Shown: positions 33,551 through 42,562 of the stretch, in pieces
Position numbering within the stretch: position 1 is the first letter of the stretch
Layout of the letters: each line of letters begins with the position of its first letter
Assembly (NCBI RefSeq): GCF_900129235.1
Contig: NZ_FQUV01000011.1
Location: forward strand, 18,323-82,322
Reading direction: 5' to 3'
Source: Litoreibacter ascidiaceicola
GTDB taxonomy: Bacteria; Pseudomonadota; Alphaproteobacteria; Rhodobacterales; Rhodobacteraceae
DNA length: 64,000 nt
Made by a program: the position numbers and the translations under genes
Notes under the pieces: model-generated
Seen by the model: the letters and a program-made list of their open reading frames with translations, nothing else
Databases searched by the model: none
What the model was told of the DNA's origin: nothing

Positions 33551-34555
33551 TTGGCGGTCACGCTCAAAGACGTTGCAGAGCGCGCAGGCGTTTCCCGCTC
33601 CGCTGTTTCCCGCACCTTTACCGAGGGTGCATCGGTATCGGAAAAAACCCGATCGAAGGTTCAAAAGGCTGCTGACGCTTTGGGCTATAGCCCGAATGCA
33701 CTGGCGTCATCGTTGACAACTGGCCGAACCAAATTGATCGGGCTGGTTTCCAACAATTTTCACAACCCTATATTTTTGGAAGTATTCGACGGGTTCACCA
33801 AGGGGTTGCAAGCCCGTGGTTTGAGGCCATTGCTGGTCAACCTCACGGATGAGGTCAGTCCGGAAAACTCGATCCGTATGCTGCGCGCCTATTCGGTCGA
33901 TGGCGTCATAGTCGCGTCTTCCACCTTGCCCGCCAGCTTTGCCGAAGCCTTTAAAGATGCGGGCGTCCCGGTGGTCCATTCCTTTGGCCGTCAGTCGGCA
34001 AGCCCCAAGGTCAATGTGCTCGGGATCGACAATATCGAAGCGGGCCGGTTGGCCGCAACGACGCTTCTTGCCCGAGGTTACAAACGCGTGGCCTTTATGG
34101 GGGGGCCGAAAACCGCGACCTCGACACAGGACCGTCTGAAGGGTTTTGAGGAGGTTATAACAGCCGCGCCGGATGTCGGGCTGTCGGTGAGTTTCGCCAG
34201 CAACTATTCTTTCGATGCTGGGCGCACAGAGATGACCCAATTGCTGCAATCCAACCCTGCCGAAGCGTATTTTTGCGGTGATGATGTGCTGTCCATCGGC
34301 GCGTTGTCTTCCATTCAAAGTGCCGGAAAAAGAGTTCCCGAAGACATTGGCGTCATTGGTCTGAACGACATGGAAATGGCTGGTTGGCAGAATATCAACC
34401 TGACGACGATCCATAACCCGATAAAGCAGATCATCGCTTCTTCGATTGAGCTGATTGAATCGTCGTTGAACGATGACACGCGCTACCCCGAAGCGCGACT
34501 GTTCGCGTGTCACGTGGTCGAGCGCGGAACCTTGCGCCCGCTACCACAGCCCTAG
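33551..34555 (+). CDS. LacI family regulator of the inositol genes
   Basis: 334 residues starting at TTG. N-terminal helix-turn-helix (TLKDVAERAGVSRSAVSRTF), hinge LASSLTTGRT and periplasmic-binding-type effector domain (GLVSNNFHNPIFLEVFDGFT, GLNDMEMAGWQNINLTTI). It sits between the inositol transport genes and the catabolic genes, both of which have the same TTGCAACCGGTTGCAA-type palindrome, a typical LacI-family operator with a central CG. It most likely represses both sets until an inositol-derived inducer binds. Confidence 0.9.
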   Translation: MAVTLKDVAERAGVSRSAVSRTFTEGASVSEKTRSKVQKAADALGYSPNALASSLTTGRTKLIGLVSNNFHNPIFLEVFDGFTKGLQARGLRPLLVNLTDEVSPENSIRMLRAYSVDGVIVASSTLPASFAEAFKDAGVPVVHSFGRQSASPKVNVLGIDNIEAGRLAATTLLARGYKRVAFMGGPKTATSTQDRLKGFEEVITAAPDVGLSVSFASNYSFDAGRTEMTQLLQSNPAEAYFCGDDVLSIGALSSIQSAGKRVPEDIGVIGLNDMEMAGWQNINLTTIHNPIKQIIASSIELIESSLNDDTRYPEARLFACHVVERGTLRPLPQP

Positions 34556-34576
34556 GTTGTGATCCTAAGGCTGTGG
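34544..34576. terminator. bidirectional hairpin between convergent LacI and dehydrogenase genes
   Basis: CCACAGCC-c-TAGG pairs with CCTA-a-GGCTGTGG, 13-bp arms with one mismatch around a 7-nt loop. It overlaps the LacI stop codon and lies just past the convergent gene end at 34589. No long T-run is present, so termination efficiency is uncertain. Confidence 0.6.
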
Positions 34577-34588
34577 CTTGAGGTCGCT

Positions 34589-35743
34589 TTATCTGAACAT
34601 CGGCGGGCGTGCGTCCAGCCAGATTCCGTCTTTCTTACCCGACTCTGCAACGGCATAGACCGCCGCCATTGACCGCAGGCCATCTTCAGCCCTCGGATAG
34701 AGATTGGCCGCCGGATCCATGTCGCGACCTTCCTTGCGCGCGGTGATCGCTTCGGCCAGATCGGTATAGATATTGGCGAAGGCCAGCGGCATCCCTTCGG
34801 CATGACCAATGGTGACGCGGGTGGTTCGGTCAGCTTCGGGCGAAAGGTTCGCCTCGCCCCGCTCGATGATTTGAAGTCGTTCACCAAGAGGCATGTAGTA
34901 GAGTTGGTTCGGGTGCTCTTGCGACCAGCGCAATCCTCCGGTTTCGCCAAAAACCTGAATGCTGAGGCCGTGTTGGCGGCCAATGGCGATGGAACTGGTC
35001 CAGAGCCGCCCAACCGCACCGCCATCCATGCGGAAGTTTACCATCGCGTCATCTTCGAGCGTGCGAACGTCGATACATGAAACGGTATCTGCTGCCAGTT
35101 TGGTCACTTCCTGACCAGTCACGAAGCTGGCCATGTGCATCGCGTGGATACCACAATCAGCGAACTGAGCGGACACCCCAGCTTGAGCCGGATCATACCG
35201 CCAGCGGACGCGGGGGTTGTCGGCATCGGCTGCGTCGGCGTGGTGTCCATGGGCGAATTCGGCGTTGACCAGCCGGACCTTGCCGATGTCACCACGGGCG
35301 ACCATTGCTTTCATGTGGCGAACCAGAGAATAGCCCGTGTAGCCGTAGTTGACCGCGCAGATGTTGCCTGTTGTTCGGGCAATTTTAACGATCTCTTCGC
35401 CTTCCTCCACCGTCATGGTCATGGGTTTTTCACACAGCACGTGAAAGCCGTTTTCCAAGAACGCTTTGGTGATTTCGAAGTGGGTCGAATTTGGTGTCGC
35501 AACTGTCACTAGATCAACGCGGTCATCACGCTTTTTCTCGGCACTCAGCATGTCTTGCCAGCCACCGTAGGCACGATCGCCAAGGCCCAGACTTTTGCCG
35601 TAGTCGATGCCTTCTTGTGGCCGGTGGTCAAGCGCACCCGCAGTGAACTCGAACAGGCTATCAAGTCCGGAGCCAAGCCTGTGTGCCGGTCCGATCTGGC
35701 TGCCTTCGCCGCCACCAATCATGCCCCATTTTAGTTTCTTCAT
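34589..35743 (-). CDS. Gfo/Idh/MocA oxidoreductase in the inositol locus
   Basis: 384 residues. Rossmann motif GMIGGGEGSQIGPAHR, E-K-P motif CEKPMTMTVEEG and catalytic-helix FADCGIHAMHMASFVTG. Close in layout to the 25112 enzyme, including the late HAEGMPLAFANIYTDL region. Likely oxidises an inositol stereoisomer or a related ketose intermediate. It is the last gene of the minus-strand operon after iolE, 63 nt away. Confidence 0.87.
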   Translation of the reverse strand: MKKLKWGMIGGGEGSQIGPAHRLGSGLDSLFEFTAGALDHRPQEGIDYGKSLGLGDRAYGGWQDMLSAEKKRDDRVDLVTVATPNSTHFEITKAFLENGFHVLCEKPMTMTVEEGEEIVKIARTTGNICAVNYGYTGYSLVRHMKAMVARGDIGKVRLVNAEFAHGHHADAADADNPRVRWRYDPAQAGVSAQFADCGIHAMHMASFVTGQEVTKLAADTVSCIDVRTLEDDAMVNFRMDGGAVGRLWTSSIAIGRQHGLSIQVFGETGGLRWSQEHPNQLYYMPLGERLQIIERGEANLSPEADRTTRVTIGHAEGMPLAFANIYTDLAEAITARKEGRDMDPAANLYPRAEDGLRSMAAVYAVAESGKKDGIWLDARPPMFR

Positions 35744-35806
35744 GGCATATGTCTTTCGCTAAAATCTATCTTGCAGGTTTTGTATTCGGGCAAATGTCGC
35801 GTTTTC

Positions 35807-36694
35807 CTAGAACCCGATGCTTTCGAGGTATTTGCGGTTGCTTTCCGCGTCTTCCAACGGGGTGCCGGGCATCGATGGGTCGCAATCCTGCTCGACAGTG
35901 CACCAACCTTCGAAACCAGCATCGAGCAGCACTTGCCGCACAGCCGGGAAGTCGACGTCGCCTTGGCCGAGGTTGCAGAAAATCCCCTGACCGCAGGCTT
36001 TGTAGAAGTCGGTGCGCTTGTCGACCACGTCAGCCTTTACCGCGGGATTAATGTCTTTGAAGTGCATGTAGCTGATCCGGTCGACATGGCGCTTCATGAA
36101 CGCGACGGGGTCGAAGCCCGCATAGGAGTGGTGGCCGGTGTCAAAGCAAATTTTCAGGATGCTTTCGTCGACCTCTGACAACAACCGCTCCAGCTCGGGT
36201 TCGAAATCCATGAACCCGCCTGCGTGGGCGTGTATGCCGACGGTGAGCCCGTATTCTTCCGTTCCCATTCTGGCGATCGCTGCGATCCGATCGCGGAATG
36301 CTGCCCATTCCGCATCTTCCATTTGTTCAGCCTCGTCCGCACGACCTGCCGTGGGTGCGCGACGCGGGGAGATGCTATCAATCAGCACCAGATGCTTCGC
36401 CCCGTGCGCAACAAGCGCCTTGCAGGTCCGAACGGAGGCGTCCATGACCTCATCCCACTTCGCCGCATCATGGAAGGGCCGAAAAACCACCCCGCCGATG
36501 ATACCAAGGTCGTTCTTGGCCAGCTCATCGGCCAAAATGGCGGGGTCTTCCGGCATGTAGCCGATGGGTCCAAGCTCGATCCCTTTATACCCGGCCTTGG
36601 CACATTGCTGCAGGACGGATTGCCAAGATGGGTAGGCTGGATCGGACGCAAACTCGATGCCCCATGAACAGGGCGCGTTACCTATTTTGATCAT
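35807..36694 (-). CDS. iolE: myo-inosose-2 dehydratase
   Basis: 295 residues from the ATG at 36694. It dehydrates 2-keto-myo-inositol to 3D-(3,5/4)-trihydroxycyclohexane-1,2-dione, the second step of the pathway. Characteristic segments are IGNAPCSWGIEFASDP, YKGIELGPIGYMPEDP, GVVFRPFHDA, ICFDTGHHSYAGFDP (metal ligands), YMHFKDINP and CTVEQDCDP. It lies 14 nt downstream of a dehydrogenase gene in the same operon. Confidence 0.93.
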   Translation of the reverse strand: MIKIGNAPCSWGIEFASDPAYPSWQSVLQQCAKAGYKGIELGPIGYMPEDPAILADELAKNDLGIIGGVVFRPFHDAAKWDEVMDASVRTCKALVAHGAKHLVLIDSISPRRAPTAGRADEAEQMEDAEWAAFRDRIAAIARMGTEEYGLTVGIHAHAGGFMDFEPELERLLSEVDESILKICFDTGHHSYAGFDPVAFMKRHVDRISYMHFKDINPAVKADVVDKRTDFYKACGQGIFCNLGQGDVDFPAVRQVLLDAGFEGWCTVEQDCDPSMPGTPLEDAESNRKYLESIGF

Positions 36695-36708
36695 AGTCTT
36701 GAACCTTA

Positions 36709-37812
36709 TCAGTAGTCTTTGAGCGTGACCCAAGCCTGCTTCTGGCTGGAATCAAGCGCAGCCATAACGACGCGATTGACCTCCATACCTTCGGCAAAGG
36801 TGGGCCAGATTGGACGGTTTTCGTGGATCGCGCGCAGGAAATCACGCGCCTCGATGATGATTTGGTCTTGGTAGCCAGTGCCATGACCCGGCCCCTGACA
36901 GAATGGCAGGTAATCCGGATGGGCAGGGCCGGTCAGGATTTTGCGGAAACCGCGTTCAGCCTCCGGCCCGTCCATTGTGTAGAGGTGGAGCGCATTCTGG
37001 TCTTCCTGATCGAAGCGGATGGCCCCTTTGGTTCCATGGATCTCGTAGGCGTAGCCCATTTTGCGACCTGTCGCGACACGGCTAAAGAACAAGTGCCCCT
37101 GCGCGCCACTGTCAAAGCGGACCATCATCTGGGCTTGGTCATCGTTGGTGACAGGCACGTCGCCACGCGTCTTGTGCACGGTTTCAACCGATGCGCATAG
37201 CGCTGCAATTGGCCCGATAATCGCCCGCGCTGCGTTGATCATGTGCGGGGCCAAATCCCCCATGGTACCATTCGCGTCGCCATCTGTTCGCCACGAAGCT
37301 GGTGCTTTCGGGTCGGCATAGAAATCTTCTGTGTGCTCGCCGCGAAACCATGTGATGTCGCCGATGCGCCCGTCCGCTACCAGCTGTCGGGCATATTGAG
37401 AGGCAGGTGTGCGGATGTAGTTGAAGCCGACCATGTTTATCGCACCTGCGCGCTCTGCGGCGGCGACCATGGCGCGGCTGTCTGACAGATCGGCGCCCAG
37501 CGGTTTTTCGCAAAACACGGGCTTGCCTAGGGCAAAGGCGGCTTCGGCAATTTCGCGATGGGTTTCTTGTGGCGAGGCGATAATAACTGCATCAATGTCG
37601 GGGTCGTTAACCAACACCCGCCAGTCGGTTGTTGCGCGGGCGAATCCGAACGATTTGCGGTACCGCTCAGCTGACTCCTCGGACCTTGCGCAAACCATCT
37701 CCAACTTGGGCCGGAGAGGTGTATCGAACACGCCGCCAACGGCTGAATAGGCTACAGCATGCGCCTTGCCCATATAGCCCCCGCCGACAATCCCGACCTT
37801 CAATTCCGTCAT
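36709..37812 (-). CDS. Gfo/Idh/MocA oxidoreductase, first gene of the iolE operon
   Basis: 367 residues from the ATG at 37812. Rossmann motif GIVGGGYMGKAHAVAYS, E-K-P motif CEKPLGADLSDS, and GTMGDLAPHMINAARAI. Together with the enzyme at 34589 and IolG at 42563, the locus has three such dehydrogenases, a common arrangement for organisms that use several inositol isomers. The promoter carries the LacI palindrome 26 nt upstream of the start. Confidence 0.87.
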   Translation of the reverse strand: MTELKVGIVGGGYMGKAHAVAYSAVGGVFDTPLRPKLEMVCARSEESAERYRKSFGFARATTDWRVLVNDPDIDAVIIASPQETHREIAEAAFALGKPVFCEKPLGADLSDSRAMVAAAERAGAINMVGFNYIRTPASQYARQLVADGRIGDITWFRGEHTEDFYADPKAPASWRTDGDANGTMGDLAPHMINAARAIIGPIAALCASVETVHKTRGDVPVTNDDQAQMMVRFDSGAQGHLFFSRVATGRKMGYAYEIHGTKGAIRFDQEDQNALHLYTMDGPEAERGFRKILTGPAHPDYLPFCQGPGHGTGYQDQIIIEARDFLRAIHENRPIWPTFAEGMEVNRVVMAALDSSQKQAWVTLKDY

Positions 37813-37837
37813 TGCAACGTCCTTCTCAAAAAACCGA

Positions 37838-37853
37838 TTGCAACCGGTTGCAA
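37838..37853. promoter_or_regulatory. LacI-type operator in the divergent iol promoter
   Basis: TTGCAACCGGTTGCAA is a 16-bp perfect palindrome in the 121-nt gap between the divergent dehydrogenase/iolE and iolD operons. A near-identical site is at 29954. One site could control both directions. Identity as the operator of the LacI at 33551 is inferred. Confidence 0.78.
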
Positions 37854-37933
37854 AATGCGTAACCTTGTTTGGCACAGGTGGTCAATAAGAAATGTAGCCC
37901 ACCCGAATTTGAACCTGCTTTCAGGAGAACGCC

Positions 37934-39799
37934 TTGGGACAGCCTACAGTAACCTTGACGACCGCGCAGGCAATTGTTCGATACCTTGCCGCCCAGTTTA
38001 TCGAAATTGACGGCGAGAAGACGCGGGTGTGCGGCGGCGGGTTTGGTATTTTCGGCCATGGCAATGTGACCTGCCTGGGGGAGGCTCTTCATGCCCACCA
38101 AGACGAACTGCCGCTTTATCGTGGTCAGAACGAACAGGGGATGGGGTTCGCCGCCGCAGCCTATTCCAAAGCGCATCTGCGTCGTCGCTTCATGTTCTGC
38201 ACCGCGTCTGCTGGCCCCGGCACGGCGAACTTGCTGACGGCAGCAGCGCTCGCCCATGCAAACCGCTTGCCGATGCTGATGCTTTGCGGCGATGCATTTC
38301 TGACCCGATTGCCCGACCCTGTCCTTCAGCAATTAGAGCATTTCGGAGATCCGACGTTTGGAGTTAACGATGCGTTCAAGGCGGTCAGCCGCTATTGGGA
38401 TCGGATCACCCATCCTGCACAGATTTTGCAGTCCCTGCCCGCCGCTTTGAATACAATGCTGGATCCGGCGGATTGCGGTCCGGCGTTCATTGGCCTGCCG
38501 CAGGATGTGCAGGGGTGGACTTATGACTATCCGCTGTCCTTTTTTGACGAGCAAATACACCGCATTCGTCGCCAAGCTGCTGACGAGGAAGAGATTTCAG
38601 ACGCAGCGGCTCTGCTTAGCTCTGCAAAGCGCCCGATGATCATCGCAGGGGGTGGTGTTCAGTACTCCGGTGCCGTGGCAGAACTGACCAAATTCGCCGA
38701 AGCGCACGGTATCCCGGTCGTGGAAACCATCGCGGGTCGTGCCAACCTGCTGGACGATCACGCCCTGAACATTGGCCCAATCGGTGTCACAGGATCGGAC
38801 TCGGCAAATACCATAGCGGAGAAGGCTGACGTGATCTTGGCCGTTGGCACGCGGTTGCAGGACTTCACAACAGGCTCGTGGACGGCTTTCGCCCATGACG
38901 CCCGCATCATCGGGTTAAATGCTGCGCGGCATGACGCGGCCAAGCACATGTCGATGACGGTAGTCGGTGATGCAAAGCTGGGGCTGGCTGCTTTGGATGA
39001 TGCATTGGGCGGCTATAAATCACCGTCTGACTGGACTGTAATGGCGCAGAATGAGCGCGCCAAGTGGAACGACTACGTCGCTGAAAACACCCGCATCAAA
39101 AACGGGCCTGCGTCCTACGCGCAAGCGATCGGTGCGGTGAATGCCGCATGCGATCCGCGTGACCGCGTTGTGGCTGCGGCGGGTGGTTTGCCTGCCGAGG
39201 TGACCGCGAACTGGCGGACGCTTGATATCGGCACCGTGGACGTGGAGTTCGGCTTTTCGTGCATGGGGTATGAGATTGCAGGCGGCTGGGGGGCTCGTAT
39301 CGCCCAAGCGGAAAAGGAGCCTGATAAAGACACCATCGTGTTTACCGGTGACGGATCTTATTTGCTGATGAACTCCGACATTTATTCCTCGGTACTGACC
39401 CAGAAGAAGTTGATCATTCTGGTTCTGGATAACGGGGGCTTTGCGGTCATCAACAAGCTGCAAAACAATACCGGGAACGAGAGTTTCAACAATTTGATCG
39501 CCGACACACCAACCGCCACGCATCAGGTGAGTGTCGATTTTGAGGCCCATGCGAAGTCGATGGGCGCGCTGGCGGAAACAGTTGATGCGCCCTCGGGGCT
39601 GGCGGAGGCATTTACCCGCGCCAAAGCCGCTGACCGCACATACGTGATTTGCATGAAAGTCGACCCTTACGAGGGTTGGACCACGCAAGGCCATGCTTGG
39701 TGGGAAGTTGGCACGCCGCGTATTTCCGAAAGCGGGAAGGTACGCGCCGCCCACAAGGATGTCGAAAGTACACGTCCGAAACAGCGAAAGGGCGTGTAG
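37934..39799 (+). CDS. iolD: 3D-(3,5/4)-trihydroxycyclohexane-1,2-dione acylhydrolase
   Basis: 621 residues from a TTG start with CAGGAGAA upstream. A thiamine-diphosphate enzyme that opens the cyclohexane ring to 5-deoxy-glucuronate. Landmarks are the N-terminal YRGQNEQGMGFAAAAYSKA, the central NAD/FAD-like domain (PMIIAGGGVQYSG), and the ThDP/Mg motif TGDGSYLLMNSDIYSS...LDNGGFAVINKLQ. First gene of the plus-strand iolDCB-J-G operon. Confidence 0.94.
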   Translation: MGQPTVTLTTAQAIVRYLAAQFIEIDGEKTRVCGGGFGIFGHGNVTCLGEALHAHQDELPLYRGQNEQGMGFAAAAYSKAHLRRRFMFCTASAGPGTANLLTAAALAHANRLPMLMLCGDAFLTRLPDPVLQQLEHFGDPTFGVNDAFKAVSRYWDRITHPAQILQSLPAALNTMLDPADCGPAFIGLPQDVQGWTYDYPLSFFDEQIHRIRRQAADEEEISDAAALLSSAKRPMIIAGGGVQYSGAVAELTKFAEAHGIPVVETIAGRANLLDDHALNIGPIGVTGSDSANTIAEKADVILAVGTRLQDFTTGSWTAFAHDARIIGLNAARHDAAKHMSMTVVGDAKLGLAALDDALGGYKSPSDWTVMAQNERAKWNDYVAENTRIKNGPASYAQAIGAVNAACDPRDRVVAAAGGLPAEVTANWRTLDIGTVDVEFGFSCMGYEIAGGWGARIAQAEKEPDKDTIVFTGDGSYLLMNSDIYSSVLTQKKLIILVLDNGGFAVINKLQNNTGNESFNNLIADTPTATHQVSVDFEAHAKSMGALAETVDAPSGLAEAFTRAKAADRTYVICMKVDPYEGWTTQGHAWWEVGTPRISESGKVRAAHKDVESTRPKQRKGV

Positions 39800-39837
39800 A
39801 TGCAGCCGATTGAACGAGTGACTGCGGTGGCCGAGAA

Positions 39838-40821
39838 ATGAAACAGCTCCTCGATGGCATCAAAGCAAATAACTTTGTGATCGTGGGGCGGGCCGGTATG
39901 GATTTTTTCCCTGATCCGCCCGGCACCAAGACCGAAGACGGCGTGATGTTTACGGCGAGCCTTGGCGGCTCGTCGGCCAATATCGCGGCGGGGATTTGCA
40001 AGCTTGGGGGCAAGGCTGCCTTGGTCACGCGGGTCAGTGATGACAGTATCGGACGCTACTGCGTGAATCAGTTGAAGCATTACGGGGTAGATACACGCTA
40101 TGTGACGCCCGTTGGCGGTGAATTCCGCAATTCGCTGGCGGTGTATGAAAGCCGTGTCGAGGACCACCAGTCAGTCATCTACCGCAATGGCGCCGCCGAT
40201 TTTCAGATGGATGAAAGCGACGTTGCTGCGGTGGATTACAGCCAATATGGCGCGTTGATCACGGCGGGTACTGTCTTTGCGGCAGAGCCGTCGCGGACGG
40301 CCACTTTCAAGTCCTTCGCCTTGGCCAAACAGGCCGGTTTGCCGATTATTTTCGATGTAGATTACCGTCCGTATTCGTGGCCGTCCCCGCAAGTGGCGGA
40401 AGAGATTCTGAGCCGCGCTGCGACCGAGTGCGACATGATCGTAGGCAATGACGAAGAGTTTGGCTTCATGGCCGGCGATATTTCCAAAGGTCTTGATAAA
40501 GCCCGTGCGTTGTCTGAGAACACAGCCAAAATCGTCGTGTATAAAATGGGCCATGAAGGGGCGATCACCTTTGCACAAGGCCGCGAAATTCGCACAGGTA
40601 TCTATCCCGTCGAGGCACTGAAACCCACGGGTGCAGGTGACAGCTTCATGGCTGGAATGATGACATCTCTTGCCGAAGGGTATGATCTGGAAGACGCAAT
40701 TTTGCGTGGGTCTGCCTGTGCCTCAATCACGGTGTCGCGTCCCGGCTGTGCTCCGGCGATGGCTGATACACCGACACTCGACAAATTTTTGGCCGATCAC
40801 CCCGGCCCAACCGACGCTTAA
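39838..40821 (+). CDS. iolC: 5-dehydro-2-deoxygluconokinase
   Basis: 327 residues, PfkB/ribokinase family. The two signature regions are visible: GGSSANIAAGICKLGGKAAL near the N-terminus and KPTGAGDSFMAGMM near the C-terminus with the catalytic aspartate. It phosphorylates 5-dehydro-2-deoxy-D-gluconate. It follows iolD by 38 nt and precedes iolB by 12 nt. Confidence 0.93.
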   Translation: MKQLLDGIKANNFVIVGRAGMDFFPDPPGTKTEDGVMFTASLGGSSANIAAGICKLGGKAALVTRVSDDSIGRYCVNQLKHYGVDTRYVTPVGGEFRNSLAVYESRVEDHQSVIYRNGAADFQMDESDVAAVDYSQYGALITAGTVFAAEPSRTATFKSFALAKQAGLPIIFDVDYRPYSWPSPQVAEEILSRAATECDMIVGNDEEFGFMAGDISKGLDKARALSENTAKIVVYKMGHEGAITFAQGREIRTGIYPVEALKPTGAGDSFMAGMMTSLAEGYDLEDAILRGSACASITVSRPGCAPAMADTPTLDKFLADHPGPTDA

Positions 40822-40833
40822 AGGAGCCCGCCC

Positions 40834-41676
40834 ATGCATATCGCCCCGTTTGACAACCAGAACAAACCGATCGTAGATGTCGAGGATCCGACCGTTCCGC
40901 TGAACTATTTCAACATCGTTAAGCTGAAGAAGGGCGAGGCCTTTGAATATGTCGTTCCGGGATACGAGACCTGCATCGTACCGGCGACAGGTACTGTGGA
41001 TGTCGATATCGAAGGCTTTAAGGCGGACTCGCTGGGGCATCGCGTAGAAGATGTCTGGGACGGTGAACCGGAGGGTGTCTATGTACCCACTGCGGCCCGC
41101 GCCACCATGGTGTGCCAGTCGGATGAGGCGGAGGTGTTCGTTTGCGGCGCACGCTATGACAAGGTGCTGGAGGCGTTTACCGTCCGTTCGGATGAGCTGG
41201 ACAGGGTGCAATACGGGTCTGACGACACCAAGACCCATCGCAAGATCAAACATATCCTAGGCACGAAGTATCACGGCAAGGTGGGCCGCTTGCTGGTGTC
41301 AGAATTGTTTACTGTGGGGGAAGGGGGCTGGTCCGGATTCCCGAGCCACAAGCACGACACCGACCGCCTGCCGGACGAGACCCGCCATGATGAAACATAC
41401 AACTTCCGGTTCAAGCCGAACCACGGGTCTGGTGTGCAAATGCTCCAACGTGAAGATGGCAAGGCCGGAGACGCCTATCACATCGTAGACGGATCGACGA
41501 TCTGCATTGATAACGGGTATCACCCCTGCGCGGTGCTGCCAGGATATCAGATGTATTATTTCACCATTCTAGGTGGTTTGTCACAGCGCTCGTTGGTCCA
41601 GTATTTCCAGCCGTCCCATGCCTATCAGATCGAGACGATTCCGGGCATCAAGGACATGATAGCTAAGTTCAAATAA
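40834..41676 (+). CDS. iolB: 5-deoxy-glucuronate isomerase
   Basis: 280 residues, bicupin. It converts 5-deoxy-glucuronate into 5-dehydro-2-deoxygluconate, the substrate of IolC. Landmarks are GYETCIVPATGTVDVDIEG in the first cupin and SGFPSHKHDTDRLPDETRHDE with the metal-ligand histidines and glutamate in the second, then DNGYHPCAVLPGYQMYYFT. Order iolD-C-B is collinear with a single transcript. AGGAG precedes the start. Confidence 0.94.
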   Translation: MHIAPFDNQNKPIVDVEDPTVPLNYFNIVKLKKGEAFEYVVPGYETCIVPATGTVDVDIEGFKADSLGHRVEDVWDGEPEGVYVPTAARATMVCQSDEAEVFVCGARYDKVLEAFTVRSDELDRVQYGSDDTKTHRKIKHILGTKYHGKVGRLLVSELFTVGEGGWSGFPSHKHDTDRLPDETRHDETYNFRFKPNHGSGVQMLQREDGKAGDAYHIVDGSTICIDNGYHPCAVLPGYQMYYFTILGGLSQRSLVQYFQPSHAYQIETIPGIKDMIAKFK

Positions 41677-41730
41677 CGCGAATGCACTGCTCCGATTACA
41701 CGCTGATTTCCACTTGAAGAAGGATGGCCC

Positions 41731-42558
41731 ATGCCTCTCGTTACACTTGCTGAAGTTATGCAGCCCGCCAAAGCAGGCGGATATGCTGTTGGGGGGCTGG
41801 TCACGCTAGGCTGGGAAGATATGCGCGCATTTGTGGCGGCAGCAGAAGCGGAAAACTGTCCAGTCATCTTGCAAGCTGGCCCCGGTTGCCGGGCACATAC
41901 ACCCCTTCCTGTTTTAGGGGCGATGTTCCGGTATTTGGCCGAAGCCGCCAGCGTGCCTGTGGTGGCTCACCTGGACCATGGCTATACGTTTGAGGAGTGC
42001 AGGGAGGCGCTGGACAGCGGGTTCACATCCCTGATGTTCGATGGATCGCGAAAGCCGCTGGCCGAGAATATCGCCGAAACGAAGGTGATCGCGGATATGG
42101 CCCATGCCGCTGGAATATCATGCGAAGGCGAGATCGGATTTGTCGGGTATGCCGACGGTGAAAGCTCTGCGGGGACCGACCCGGAAGAGGCTGCCCGCTT
42201 TGCCGCCGAGACTGGGGTGGATGCAATGGCCATTTCGGTTGGAAATGTGCATTTACAGCAGGACAAGGAAGGCGGGCTGGACGAAGACCGGATCGCCGCC
42301 ATTCAGGCTATGACAGATGTGCCTCTGGTGATACACGGCGGCTCTGGCGTTCCGGTGGAGCAACGCGGACGTCTGGCGCGAACCACGAACATCTGCAAGT
42401 TCAACATCGGGACAGAGTTGCGCATGGCATTTGGCGCGGCCATGCGTGCGGCGGTGAATGCGGATAAGGACAGGTTCGATCGCGTATCAATCCTCAAGGA
42501 AACACATGATCCGATGGTGAAAGCGACGCGTGGCGTCCTCGCTGTTTTGAAAGGTTAA
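41731..42558 (+). CDS. iolJ: class II aldolase, probable 5-dehydro-2-deoxyphosphogluconate aldolase
   Basis: 275 residues, class II fructose-bisphosphate aldolase fold. Zinc ligands are in VAHLDHGYTFEECREAL and the later CEGEIGFVGYADG, VGNVHL and IHGGSGVP with GTELRMAF for phosphate binding. In the inositol pathway the aldolase splits 2-deoxy-5-keto-6-phosphogluconate to malonic semialdehyde and dihydroxyacetone phosphate. Position between iolB and iolG supports that role. Bona fide fructose-bisphosphate specificity cannot be excluded. Confidence 0.85.
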   Translation: MPLVTLAEVMQPAKAGGYAVGGLVTLGWEDMRAFVAAAEAENCPVILQAGPGCRAHTPLPVLGAMFRYLAEAASVPVVAHLDHGYTFEECREALDSGFTSLMFDGSRKPLAENIAETKVIADMAHAAGISCEGEIGFVGYADGESSAGTDPEEAARFAAETGVDAMAISVGNVHLQQDKEGGLDEDRIAAIQAMTDVPLVIHGGSGVPVEQRGRLARTTNICKFNIGTELRMAFGAAMRAAVNADKDRFDRVSILKETHDPMVKATRGVLAVLKG

Positions 42559-42562
42559 GAAA

